Translations under genes and position numbers: made by a program
The notes under the pieces: model-generated
What the model was told of the DNA's origin: nothing
What the model saw: the letters and a program-made list of their open reading frames with translations, nothing else
Database searches by the model: none
In this document: in pieces, positions 25,390 to 33,270 of the stretch
How the letters are laid out: every line of letters starts with the position of its first letter
Position numbering within the stretch: the stretch's first letter is position 1
NCBI RefSeq assembly: GCF_040783535.2
Contig: NZ_JBFONW020000005.1
Location: forward strand, 329,300-393,299
Direction of reading: 5' to 3'
Length of the DNA stretch: 64,000 nucleotides
DNA from: Aestuariibius insulae
GTDB lineage: Bacteria; Pseudomonadota; Alphaproteobacteria; Rhodobacterales; Rhodobacteraceae

Positions 25390-26691
25390 ATGACAGACCT
25401 CACCCCCCGCGAGATCGTTTCGGAACTCGACCGCTTTATCATCGGGCAGGCGGATGCCAAACGCGCGGTGGCCGTGGCGCTGCGCAATCGCTGGCGGCGC
25501 AAGCAGCTGCCCGACGATCTGCGTGAGGAGGTCTATCCCAAGAACATCCTGATGATCGGTCCCACCGGCGTCGGCAAGACCGAGATCTCTCGGCGTCTGG
25601 CCAAGCTGGCGCGCGCGCCTTTCATCAAGGTCGAGGCGACCAAGTTCACCGAGGTTGGTTATGTCGGACGCGACGTCGAACAGATCGTCCGCGATCTGGT
25701 CGATACCGCGATCCTTCAAACCCGCGAGCATATGCGCGAGGACGTCAAGGCTAAGGCCCACAAGGCCGCCGAAGAGCGCGTGATCGAGGCCATCGCAGGC
25801 GATCAGGCGCGGGACGGGACGCGCGAGATGTTCCGCAAGAAGCTCAAGGCGGGCGAGCTTGATGATACGATGATCGAGCTTGAGGTCGCTGATACCTCGA
25901 ACCCGATGCAGGGGCTCGAGTTGCCCGGTCAACCCGGCCAGATGGGGATGATGAATATCGGCGACATCTTCGGCAAGGCGTTCCAACGGACGGTCAAGAA
26001 GCGCCTGACCGTCGCGGCGAGCTATGAGCTGCTGATCTCGGAAGAGGCGGACAAGCTGCTCGATGACGAGACGGTGAACCGCGCGGCGCTCGAGGCGGTG
26101 GAGCAGAACGGGATCGTCTTTCTCGACGAGATCGACAAGGTCGCCGTCCGATCCGAGACGCGGGGCGGTGATGTCAGCCGCGAAGGCGTGCAGCGGGATC
26201 TGCTGCCGCTGATCGAAGGCACGACCGTTTCGACCAAGCACGGGCCGGTCAAGACGGACCATATCCTCTTTATCGCGTCGGGGGCGTTCCACATCGCCAA
26301 GCCGTCGGACCTGCTGCCCGAGCTTCAGGGCCGCCTGCCGATCCGGGTCGAGCTGCGCGCGCTGACGGAAGCCGATTTCGTCCGCATCCTGACCGAGACG
26401 GACAATGCGCTGACCCGTCAATACACCGCCCTGATGGGCACCGAGGAGGTGACAGTCAACTTCACCGATGACGGGATCGCCGCCTTGGCCCGCATCGCCG
26501 CCGAGGTGAACGAAGCGGTCGAGAATATCGGCGCGCGTCGGCTTTATACCGTGCTCGAGCGGGTGTTCGAGGATCTGTCCTTCAGCGCACCCGACCGGTC
26601 CGGCGATGCGGTCGCGGTGGATGCCGATTTTGTCGAGGCGCATCTTGGCGAGCTGTCCCGCTCCACCGATCTAAGCCGCTACGTGCTCTGA
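25390..26691 (+). CDS. hslU: ATP-dependent protease ATPase subunit HslU
   Basis: 433 residues, the standard HslU length. It opens with TPREIVSELDRFIIGQADAKRAVA, then Walker A GPTGVGKTE near residue 60, KVEATKFTEVGYVGRDVE (pore loop GYVG), the inserted I-domain (about 110-240), Walker B IVFLDEIDKVA, and sensor-2 NIGARRLYTVLERVFEDLSF. The C-terminal RYVL tail docks into HslV. It unfolds substrates and threads them into HslV. The reading frame is open 47 codons further upstream, but that stretch lies in the AT-rich/junction DNA and does not look like HslU, so the ATG at the conserved start is used (AAGG upstream). Confidence 0.95.
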   Translation: MTDLTPREIVSELDRFIIGQADAKRAVAVALRNRWRRKQLPDDLREEVYPKNILMIGPTGVGKTEISRRLAKLARAPFIKVEATKFTEVGYVGRDVEQIVRDLVDTAILQTREHMREDVKAKAHKAAEERVIEAIAGDQARDGTREMFRKKLKAGELDDTMIELEVADTSNPMQGLELPGQPGQMGMMNIGDIFGKAFQRTVKKRLTVAASYELLISEEADKLLDDETVNRAALEAVEQNGIVFLDEIDKVAVRSETRGGDVSREGVQRDLLPLIEGTTVSTKHGPVKTDHILFIASGAFHIAKPSDLLPELQGRLPIRVELRALTEADFVRILTETDNALTRQYTALMGTEEVTVNFTDDGIAALARIAAEVNEAVENIGARRLYTVLERVFEDLSFSAPDRSGDAVAVDADFVEAHLGELSRSTDLSRYVL

Positions 26692-26759
26692 CCTTATCTC
26701 GACAGGTGAGGACGGGGCGGATAGTCAGGGATCGACTTTCCCCGTCCCGGATCTGACCC

Positions 26760-27854
26760 ATGTTCCGCGTCCTGTCCTTGCTGTGTCTCATCGGCCTGAT
26801 CGGCTGCGCGCCGCGGGCGACGCTGACCTCCTTTGCCGGGCCCACACCGGGGGCCGAGCGGCAGGTCTTTATCGGCACGACGCGACCACTGGTATCGGCG
26901 ATACAGGCGGCAGAGGATCGCGCGGCGAGCCTCTCCTTCGCATCCGTGACCCTGTCGATCCCGCCCGAGCGGCGGTTGGGCGAGATCCCCGTCAACCCGC
27001 GCGAGCCCGATCCAATGCGGGACATCGTCGTCACCCAAAGCCAGCGGTTCGCTGAGGCGCCCGAATTCCGGGCCGGACTGTCGCAGGCTTTAGCCGCCTA
27101 TCCGGAAGGACGGCGCGAGGCGGTCATCTACGTGCACGGCTTCAACAATACCTATGACGAGGGGGTGATCCGGATCGCGCAGCTGGCCCATGACCTGCAG
27201 ATCGACGGGGTCGCGGTCCACTATGCCTGGCCCAGTCAGGGGTGGGTTCTGGGATATGGGCATGACCGGGAAAGCGCGCTGTTCGCCCGTGACGGGCTGC
27301 AAGCGCTGATAGAGGAGGTCCACGCGGCGGGAGCCGACCGGATCGTGCTGGTCGCGCATTCGATGGGCGCTTTGATCTCGGTCGAGGTGATGCGCCAGAT
27401 GGACATCGCCCGTCCGGGCCGGTCGCGGCATATGCTGTCCGGGGTTCTTTTGATCTCGGCCGATATCGACCCGGATGTCTTTGTCTCGCAGCTTGCGCGG
27501 ATCGACCCCGTGCCCGAGCCATTCGTGCTGTTCGTCTCGCAGCGGGACCGCGCGCTGCGGCTGTCGGCCCGGTTGAATGGATCGCCACGCCGGATCGGCA
27601 ATCTGGGCGATATCGAACCGCTCGCCGATCTGCCGATCACGGTCGTTGACCTCTCCGCCGAGGCGGGGTCGACGGATCATTTCGCGGCAGGCAATTCGGC
27701 GGTTCTGCTTGGCCTTTTCTCGCGGATCCGGGACATTAACGATGCCTTCTCGGGCGACCGGGCGGGGCGGGCCGGGCTTTTTCCCGGAACGGTGCTGACC
27801 ATCCGCAACGCGACCGAGATCGTGCTGTCTCCGGGGGGCGCGCTGTCCAACTGA
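26760..27854 (+). CDS. DUF900-type alpha/beta hydrolase, probable lipoprotein
   Basis: 364 residues. The N-terminus MFRVLSLLCLIGLIGC has a lipobox (LIGC, residues 13-16), so it is probably lipid-anchored. The hydrolase domain shows VFIGTTR near residue 38, AVIYVHGFNNTYDEGVIR (oxyanion strand and HG), AVHYAWPSQG, and the nucleophile elbow VLVAHSMGALISVEVMRQ. These motifs are those of the DUF900 family. Substrate unknown; lipid or ester hydrolysis at the cell envelope is a reasonable guess. It follows hslU by 68 bases containing a long-loop GGACGGGG/CCCCGTCC inverted repeat (26710-26747), so it may have its own transcript. Confidence 0.78.
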   Translation: MFRVLSLLCLIGLIGCAPRATLTSFAGPTPGAERQVFIGTTRPLVSAIQAAEDRAASLSFASVTLSIPPERRLGEIPVNPREPDPMRDIVVTQSQRFAEAPEFRAGLSQALAAYPEGRREAVIYVHGFNNTYDEGVIRIAQLAHDLQIDGVAVHYAWPSQGWVLGYGHDRESALFARDGLQALIEEVHAAGADRIVLVAHSMGALISVEVMRQMDIARPGRSRHMLSGVLLISADIDPDVFVSQLARIDPVPEPFVLFVSQRDRALRLSARLNGSPRRIGNLGDIEPLADLPITVVDLSAEAGSTDHFAAGNSAVLLGLFSRIRDINDAFSGDRAGRAGLFPGTVLTIRNATEIVLSPGGALSN

Positions 27855-27956
27855 GGACGTCCGGTTGATCTTGTGCAATTGATCCCGAACAAAGAGGCAG
27901 GACCTGCGTTGGACTGGTAACGGACCACGCATCACGCCTGTTGAAGGAGATCCAGA

Positions 27957-28565
27957 ATGACCGAGGACAAACCCGCCGGGGCCGGGCGCGCGATTGAAGC
28001 GGCCGCCCGCCGCATGGCCGACCGGACCGCTCCGCCTGCCGCGACGCAGGACGCATCTGCGCCGAAGGCGAAGGCCAGCCCGCGTCCCGAAGCGTCCAAG
28101 CCGAAGATGCCCCCTGCTGGGGTAACGCTCAAACCTGCCGCTGCTTCAAACGCAGAGGTGGCGCCCGCGAAACCCAAGGCCAAGGGGAGTCCGCAAAAAC
28201 CCAAGGCACCGGCGACGAAGACCAAAGCAAGTCAGAAGCCCGCACCGGCCAAATCAGCACCTGCTATCAAGCCAACCCCCGCTCTGACGCCAAAAGACAT
28301 CGCAAGCGCGGCGGCCGCACCAAAGGCCAAAGCGAAAGCTCCCGCGCAAAAGCCTGCCGCTAAGACACCCGCAAAAGCCGTCGCGAAGGCGCCTGAAGCG
28401 GTGGCCAAGGCGATCAAGACGCAAGCTCCCGCACCGGCCTCGAAACGCGCGACGCCCGCCGCCGAGAAGATGATCGCCGCCACGACTAAGACCCAGAAGG
28501 CAGCCAACGCCGCCGCCAGCAAGACGCGGGCTTCCGCAAAACCGGGCAAGACGCCCAAGGGATAA
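27957..28565 (+). CDS. Lysine/alanine/proline-rich histone-H1-like protein
   Basis: 202 residues, almost entirely Ala, Lys and Pro with scattered Thr and Ser, arranged in degenerate repeats of the AKPKA / PAKSAP / KAPAQKPAAKT kind. No hydrophobic core, signal peptide or catalytic motif is present, so it is predicted to be disordered and strongly basic. This resembles the tails of bacterial histone-H1-like proteins (HctA/HctB, AlgP/AlgR3), which bind DNA or polyanions. The ATG follows a very good AAGGAGA at seven bases, supporting expression. DNA or polyphosphate binding is inference. A frameshifted non-coding alternative is unlikely, as the composition is coherent in one frame only. Confidence 0.65.
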   Translation: MTEDKPAGAGRAIEAAARRMADRTAPPAATQDASAPKAKASPRPEASKPKMPPAGVTLKPAAASNAEVAPAKPKAKGSPQKPKAPATKTKASQKPAPAKSAPAIKPTPALTPKDIASAAAAPKAKAKAPAQKPAAKTPAKAVAKAPEAVAKAIKTQAPAPASKRATPAAEKMIAATTKTQKAANAAASKTRASAKPGKTPKG

Positions 28566-28610
28566 CGCCGCCTCTGTCCTTTCGTCCGGCGACAGGGCAG
28601 AGAGCGGGAC

Positions 28611-29828
28611 ATGGCCCGGCTCTCTTTTCTTGCGCGCAACGCCCCGTTCCTAGGGGCAGGCGCGCTTTTGACTTTCGGGTCGAGCTTTGGGCAGACCTTC
28701 TTCATCTCCATCTTTGCCGAAGAGATCCAGGACGGCTTCGGCCTGTCCCATGGCGGCTGGGGCTTGCTTTATACGGCGGCGACGACCCTTTCGGCCATCG
28801 CTGTCGTCTGGGCAGGCGGGCTGACCGACCGGTTCCGCGTTCGCGCCCTGGGCCTTTGGGTCATCCCGCTTCTGGCGGGCGCCTGCCTTCTGATGGCCGT
28901 GGCACCGGGCCTCTGGACGCTGGGCGCCGCGATTTTTCTGCTGCGCTTTGCCGGACAGGGTATGATGAGCCATATCGGGCGCGTCGCCATCGCCCGGTGG
29001 TTCATTGCCACTCGCGGAAAGGCTCTTTCGGTGGCGAACCTCGGCTTCTCCTTCGGCGAAGCGGTGCTCCCGATCCTCTTTGTCGCTCTTCTGGCCCGGT
29101 ATGACTGGCGGCTCCTCTGGGCGGCCTGCGCGTTGGCGGTGCTGCTGCTTCTGCCGGTGCTCCTGCGCCTTTTGCGGCTGGAACGGGTGCCCCAACACGC
29201 CGCGGAGGAGGAGAGCAGCAGCGGGCTCGGGGCGCGCCACTGGACCCGCCCCGAGGTCCTGCGTCACCGTCTGTTCTGGCTGATTATCCCGGCGCTTCTA
29301 GGGCCTCCGGCCTTCGGGACAGCCTTCTTCTTCCAGCAGGTCCACTATGCCGAGATCAAGGGCTGGAGCCATCTCGACCTCGTCGCCCTCTTTCCGCTTT
29401 ATACGGCGGTTGCGACCGGCTCGATGCTGGTGTCCGGCGTGCTGATCGACCGGATCGGGGCGCTCCGCCTCATGCCGATCATGCAGGTTCCCTTCATCGC
29501 GGCGTTTCTGCTTTTCGCGCTGGTCGAGACACCGGCCTCAGCGGCCTTTGCCATCGCGATTTTCGGGCTGTCGACCGGCGCGATGGCAACCGTTCCGGCT
29601 TCCTTCTGGGCCGAGGCCTATGGCACACGGCATCTTGGCGCGATCAAGGCGATGTCGGTGGCGATCATGGTCTTCGGGTCGGCCATCGGGCCGGGCCTGA
29701 CCGGTGTGCTGATCGATGCGGGCCTCGGCCTAGAAACGCAGATGATCGGGATGTCGGTCTTCTTCGCGGTAGCGGGGATCCTGTCCGCCCTCGGCATCGC
29801 TGGGGCGCGCCGCTCTAGCGGGCCCTGA
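28611..29828 (+). CDS. Major facilitator superfamily transporter
   Basis: 405 residues with twelve predicted membrane spans. The span-2/3 loop reads GGLTDRFRVRALG, the MFS motif A equivalent (G-x-x-x-D-R-x-x-R), with the related VLIDRIGALRLMP in the second half. FFISIFAEEIQDGFGLSHGGWGLLYTAATT in span 1-2 resembles the oxalate/formate-antiporter-like (OFA) branch. The substrate is not identifiable. A short hydrophilic loop (about 195-215, EEESSSG) joins the halves. Its last 14 bases overlap the convergent trhO gene. Confidence 0.85.
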   Translation: MARLSFLARNAPFLGAGALLTFGSSFGQTFFISIFAEEIQDGFGLSHGGWGLLYTAATTLSAIAVVWAGGLTDRFRVRALGLWVIPLLAGACLLMAVAPGLWTLGAAIFLLRFAGQGMMSHIGRVAIARWFIATRGKALSVANLGFSFGEAVLPILFVALLARYDWRLLWAACALAVLLLLPVLLRLLRLERVPQHAAEEESSSGLGARHWTRPEVLRHRLFWLIIPALLGPPAFGTAFFFQQVHYAEIKGWSHLDLVALFPLYTAVATGSMLVSGVLIDRIGALRLMPIMQVPFIAAFLLFALVETPASAAFAIAIFGLSTGAMATVPASFWAEAYGTRHLGAIKAMSVAIMVFGSAIGPGLTGVLIDAGLGLETQMIGMSVFFAVAGILSALGIAGARRSSGP

Positions 29829-30690
29829 CCCGCTGCAGATGCCGCTCGCGGTAGCGGCCCTTATCCGCCTCACTGGTGACATGCGCGCAGCGATGGCAGG
29901 CCACCCCCTCCTCGTAATCGGGGTGCTGCGTATCGCCGGTCTCGAGCGGTTTGCGGCACCCATAACATAGCAAATGCCCCGTCGGCTCGAGCCCGTGACC
30001 CACCGCGACCCGTTGGTCGAAGACGAAGCAGCCGCCGTGCCAGAGGCTCTCCTCCTCGGGGACCGTTTCGAGGTATTTGAGGATCCCGCCATCGAGATGG
30101 ACGACATCCTCCACCCCCTGCCTGATCAGGTAGCTCGTGGATTTCTCGCAGCGAATGCCTCCCGTGCAGAACATCGCGACCCGCTTGCCGGCGAAGCGAT
30201 CCGCATTCTCGGCCCACCAGTCCGGAAAGTCGCCGAAGGCCTCGGTCTGCGGATCGACCGCGCCGTCAAAGCTGCCGATGGCCACCTCATAGGCGTTGCG
30301 CGTATCGATCACGACTGTACCGGGATCGCGGATCACATCATTCCACTCCTCCGCCGCGACATGCCGCCCGACGCTGGCGCGCGGGTCGACATCGGGCTGT
30401 CCCATCGTCACGATCTCGCGCTTGAGCCGCACCTTCAGCCGCCCGAAGGGCATCGCTTCGGTCTGACTTTCCTTCCAGCTGAGCGGCGTGTCCCCGGCAA
30501 TCCCGGCCAGGACCGTCTTTGCCGCATCGATAGCCTCGCGTGTCCCTGCAATCGTGCCGTTCAGTCCTTCGGGCGCGACCAGAAGCGTGCCGCGCAGCCC
30601 CAGCGGCTCGAACGCGGCGGCGACACGCGCCCGCACGGCGGCGGGGTCGGTAACAGGCAGAAAAGCATAAAGGGCGGCCACGATGATCAT
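29815..30690 (-). CDS. trhO: tRNA uridine-34 hydroxylase TrhO (rhodanese family)
   Basis: 291 residues: an N-terminal ferredoxin-like domain (ALYAFLPVTDP; EGLNGTIAGTREAIDA) then a rhodanese domain with the active-site loop FCTGGIRCEKS, where the first Cys is catalytic. A C-terminal cysteine cluster (CYGCRKPL and CHRCAH) looks metal-binding. TrhO uses molecular oxygen to convert tRNA U34 to 5-hydroxyuridine, a wobble modification. The start is the ATG with AGGAGA seven bases upstream, at the beginning of the ferredoxin-like fold; the longer 24-codon extension would run into the divergent pncA promoter. Confidence 0.93.
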   Translation of the reverse strand: MIIVAALYAFLPVTDPAAVRARVAAAFEPLGLRGTLLVAPEGLNGTIAGTREAIDAAKTVLAGIAGDTPLSWKESQTEAMPFGRLKVRLKREIVTMGQPDVDPRASVGRHVAAEEWNDVIRDPGTVVIDTRNAYEVAIGSFDGAVDPQTEAFGDFPDWWAENADRFAGKRVAMFCTGGIRCEKSTSYLIRQGVEDVVHLDGGILKYLETVPEEESLWHGGCFVFDQRVAVGHGLEPTGHLLCYGCRKPLETGDTQHPDYEEGVACHRCAHVTSEADKGRYRERHLQRVRAR

Positions 30691-30788
30691 CGGCGCGTCT
30701 CCTAGCGCCAAACGCGGCCCGGCGCAAAGCCCGGTTGACAGATGAGCGCGCCGGACCCACACCTCCAGGGGGTCAAAGAGGATGCGGG

Positions 30789-31385
30789 ATGACCGACGCG
30801 CTGATCGTCATCGATATTCAAAACGATTTCTGCCCCGGCGGCGCGCTTGCTGTTCCCGATGGAGATCAGGTCATCGGCCGTGTCAACGCCATGATGTCCG
30901 AGAGCGGATCGGTCATCCTGACGCAGGACTGGCACCCCGAGGAGCATCTGTCCTTCGCCTCCAATCATCCCGGCGCCGCGGCCTATGACATGACCGAAAT
31001 GCCCTATGGCCCGCAGGTTCTCTGGCCCGATCACTGCATCATCGGCACACCGGGCGCTGAGTTTCATCCTGATCTCAGAACCGACCGTGCCGATCTGATC
31101 ATCCGCAAGGGTTTCCAAGCGCAGATCGACAGCTATTCGGCCTTTCTGGAGAACGATCACAAGACGCCGACAGGTCTGCATGGATATCTGCAGACGCGCG
31201 GTCTGAAAAAGCTCACCATCGTCGGGCTCGCCTTTGATTTCTGCGTTCTCTATTCCGCGCTCGATGCCGTGACGCTTGGCTATGAGGTGACGGTGATCGA
31301 AGGGGCCTGCCGGTCGATCGATCTGGACGGATCGCGGGAAGCGGCGCTCACCGGATTGCGCAAATCCGGCGTGACGCTGGCCTGA
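30789..31385 (+). CDS. pncA: Nicotinamidase PncA
   Basis: 198 residues, isochorismatase-like fold. The catalytic triad is visible: Asp9 in VIDIQNDF, Lys in IIRKGFQ, and Cys in LAFDFCVLYSALDA. Metal-binding residues are in QDWHPEEHLSFAS (D-x-H ... H). It deamidates nicotinamide to nicotinate for NAD recycling. AGAGGATG lies five bases before the ATG; an 18-codon upstream extension is rejected. It is followed eight bases later by a glycosyltransferase gene that marks the start of the polysaccharide locus. Confidence 0.94.
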   Translation: MTDALIVIDIQNDFCPGGALAVPDGDQVIGRVNAMMSESGSVILTQDWHPEEHLSFASNHPGAAAYDMTEMPYGPQVLWPDHCIIGTPGAEFHPDLRTDRADLIIRKGFQAQIDSYSAFLENDHKTPTGLHGYLQTRGLKKLTIVGLAFDFCVLYSALDAVTLGYEVTVIEGACRSIDLDGSREAALTGLRKSGVTLA

Positions 31386-31393
31386 CCCGGTCG

Positions 31394-32518
31394 ATGAGTG
31401 ACGACCTTTCGCGCCGCCTTGCCGAACTGACCGCAGCACTGGACCGCCCGGCTCTGACCGAAGACGGTCAGCCGGATCTCGATCTTGCGCTTCAGATCGC
31501 GCAAGTCCGTGAGGATCTTGGGAACGATCACCCGGCGCTGGCAGCCCTCCTCACCCGGCTCGAAACACGTCTTGCGCAAGACAATGCCGCCCGCGATGTC
31601 CAGACGCAGATGGCCCAGCACGCTCGCGATCACTATGCGGATCGTCTGGTCGGGATGCGGCCAAGGCTTGCAAAGGCGGTCGAGGACCTCTTTGCCCGCA
31701 AATCACGCACCGAACGCTGGTACGCCCGCCGAGCCTTTGATCGGCTGATGCAGTCCCGGGACCCGCTCTTTCCCGAGGAATGCCCCGAGGCGGCCCGCAA
31801 GGGCGCGCTCGATCTTATCCGGCACGACCCGCCCGCCATCGATGTGGTGCTGCCCACGCGGAACCGGGCCAAGCCGCTCATGCGGGCGATCACCTCGGCG
31901 CTGCTGCAATCGCTGGCGCCCCGGAAGGTCCTTGTGATCGACGATGGCAGCACCGACGCCACGTCGGAGATGATTGCCGCCCGGTTCGCGCCCTACCTCG
32001 CCTCCGGCCAGCTCGAGGTCGTCAAGACCATACCCCAGGGCGCTGCTGCCGCGCGCAACGAGGGGCTGAGGCGGGCCGAGGGCGATCTTGTCGCCTATCT
32101 CGACAGCGATAACCTCTGGGCACCTGATTGCCTGCTCTATCTCTCCGCCGCCCTGGCCCGGCAGCCGGAGCGGGACAGCGCCTATGGTGCGATCTGCCGG
32201 CATAATCTCGACGATCACTGGAGCGATATTCTCTACTGCCCCTTCGACCGGTCCGCGCTGGAGCAGGAAAACTTCATCGATCTAAACGTGTTTGTGCATC
32301 GCAGGTCCAACCCAGCAACCGGGATCGGCTTCGATACCGGCCTGACGCGTTTGATCGACTGGGATTTTATCCTGACCGCGACACGGGATAGGGCACCAAT
32401 CGCGGTTCCGGTGATTGGCGGGCATCACGTCGTCAGTACGGCGGCGCTCGGCAACATCACCCGGACTGAACCGCTGGAGCCGAATCTCGCGCAGATCCGG
32501 CGCAAATTGGACGGCTAA
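31394..32518 (+). CDS. Family 2 glycosyltransferase
   Basis: 374 residues. The first 145 are a helical, charge-rich extension without a known domain. The GT-A domain runs from about residue 150 (IDVVLPTRNRAKPLMRAITSALLQS) through VLVIDDGSTDATSEMI and GAAAARNEGLRRAEGDLVAYLDSDNLW, where DSD is the metal-binding motif and the Trp follows as in many GT2 enzymes. LIDWDFIL late in the domain is the acceptor-side ED-like motif. No membrane span is seen, so it works in the cytoplasm. It adds a sugar to a growing polysaccharide; donor and linkage are unknown. Its stop overlaps that of the convergent coiled-coil gene by four bases (CTAA). Confidence 0.85.
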   Translation: MSDDLSRRLAELTAALDRPALTEDGQPDLDLALQIAQVREDLGNDHPALAALLTRLETRLAQDNAARDVQTQMAQHARDHYADRLVGMRPRLAKAVEDLFARKSRTERWYARRAFDRLMQSRDPLFPEECPEAARKGALDLIRHDPPAIDVVLPTRNRAKPLMRAITSALLQSLAPRKVLVIDDGSTDATSEMIAARFAPYLASGQLEVVKTIPQGAAAARNEGLRRAEGDLVAYLDSDNLWAPDCLLYLSAALARQPERDSAYGAICRHNLDDHWSDILYCPFDRSALEQENFIDLNVFVHRRSNPATGIGFDTGLTRLIDWDFILTATRDRAPIAVPVIGGHHVVSTAALGNITRTEPLEPNLAQIRRKLDG

Positions 32519-32700
32519 CCCTTGGAGCCACCCGTCTTGGAGCGGGGCGGATGGCAGCTTTTGAGATGCTGGGTCAGTTCCGCCAGATCTTCCGCCTTCG
32601 CACGGACGCTGCGGCGTAATTCATCGGCCTGATCCCGCAAGGCGCGGTTCTCCTGACACAGATGCTCGACATCGTCCGTCTCCGGAATGTCATCCGTCAT
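32515..32700 (-). CDS. Small coiled-coil protein
   Basis: 61 residues; the stretch from about 10 to 48 (EHLCQENRALRDQADELRRS... KAEDLAELTQHL) has a heptad-like charged and leucine pattern typical of a short coiled coil, and the tail is basic with a CHPP motif. I recognise no family. Its ATG lies inside the last codons of the upstream gene on the same strand (11-base overlap), so the two are translationally coupled and probably work together. A product that folds on its own is unlikely; a dimer or a partner of the upstream protein fits better. Confidence 0.6.
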   Translation of the reverse strand: MTDDIPETDDVEHLCQENRALRDQADELRRSVRAKAEDLAELTQHLKSCHPPRSKTGGSKG

Positions 32701-33199
32701 GACCGCTCCGTTCCTTGTGATCGAGAAGCTCCACCGCCGAGGCACCCACTTCGGGATGCTTCTGCACATATCGCAGCGTGTCGACCGATGGTCCCGGATT
32801 GCGCCCTTCGAAATGACCGCTGCTGGCGTAGTGCAGCGCGGGATCAAGCCCTGCCGCTGCAACATCCGGATAGGTTTTCAGATACCAGTCGGCGTCAAAG
32901 AACCGAGACATCCGCACCCGCGCGGCCTCGGCCTGGGCCTCCGCCGGACCGCGACGGATCAGGCTGCGCCATCCCCGCCGACGTTGCAGATGCTGGATCT
33001 GGTGTTCGCGCAAGGCAAGCCGCGCGACAGCAAGGCTGCCGCCATGCATCCCCTCGACCTCGTCGCCCTCGATCGCATGAAGGCGTTTGGCCAGCAGACC
33101 CAGCTCGCGGTCCCGGCGCTCGATCTCGCGCTCCTGCGCGCTCAGGCGCCGGCGAAGATCGTCTTCGCCCACATCGGTCATGTCGTTTTCCCCTGACAT
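32690..33199 (-). CDS. Polysaccharide-locus protein with FDxxWY-YPDV module
   Basis: 169 residues. The first 70 are predicted coiled coil (LSAQEREIERRDRELGLLAKRL). Then comes a compact module, RFFDADWYLKTYPDVAAAG followed by LDPALHYASSGHFEGRNPGP (about 98-135). It matches the N-terminal module of the large glycosyltransferase at 50573-53071, and similar modules occur beside glycosyltransferases in other bacteria. No catalytic motif is seen. It probably acts as an adaptor in the glycan machinery; this is inference. The start has AGGA eight bases upstream; an ATG six codons later has an even better AGGGGAAA site and is possible. Confidence 0.65.
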   Translation of the reverse strand: MSGENDMTDVGEDDLRRRLSAQEREIERRDRELGLLAKRLHAIEGDEVEGMHGGSLAVARLALREHQIQHLQRRRGWRSLIRRGPAEAQAEAARVRMSRFFDADWYLKTYPDVAAAGLDPALHYASSGHFEGRNPGPSVDTLRYVQKHPEVGASAVELLDHKERSGHDG

Positions 33200-33270
33200 G
33201 CGCTTATCCTAGTTAATATCGTTCTGCGGCTCAAACAGTTTGGTGTCGCGGGCCTGTTTCGCTCAATTTA

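Noticed and set aside
26710..26747. GGACGGGG...CCCCGTCC inverted repeat after hslU as a terminator
   Set aside because: The loop is 22 bases and no U-tract follows; too weak to call.
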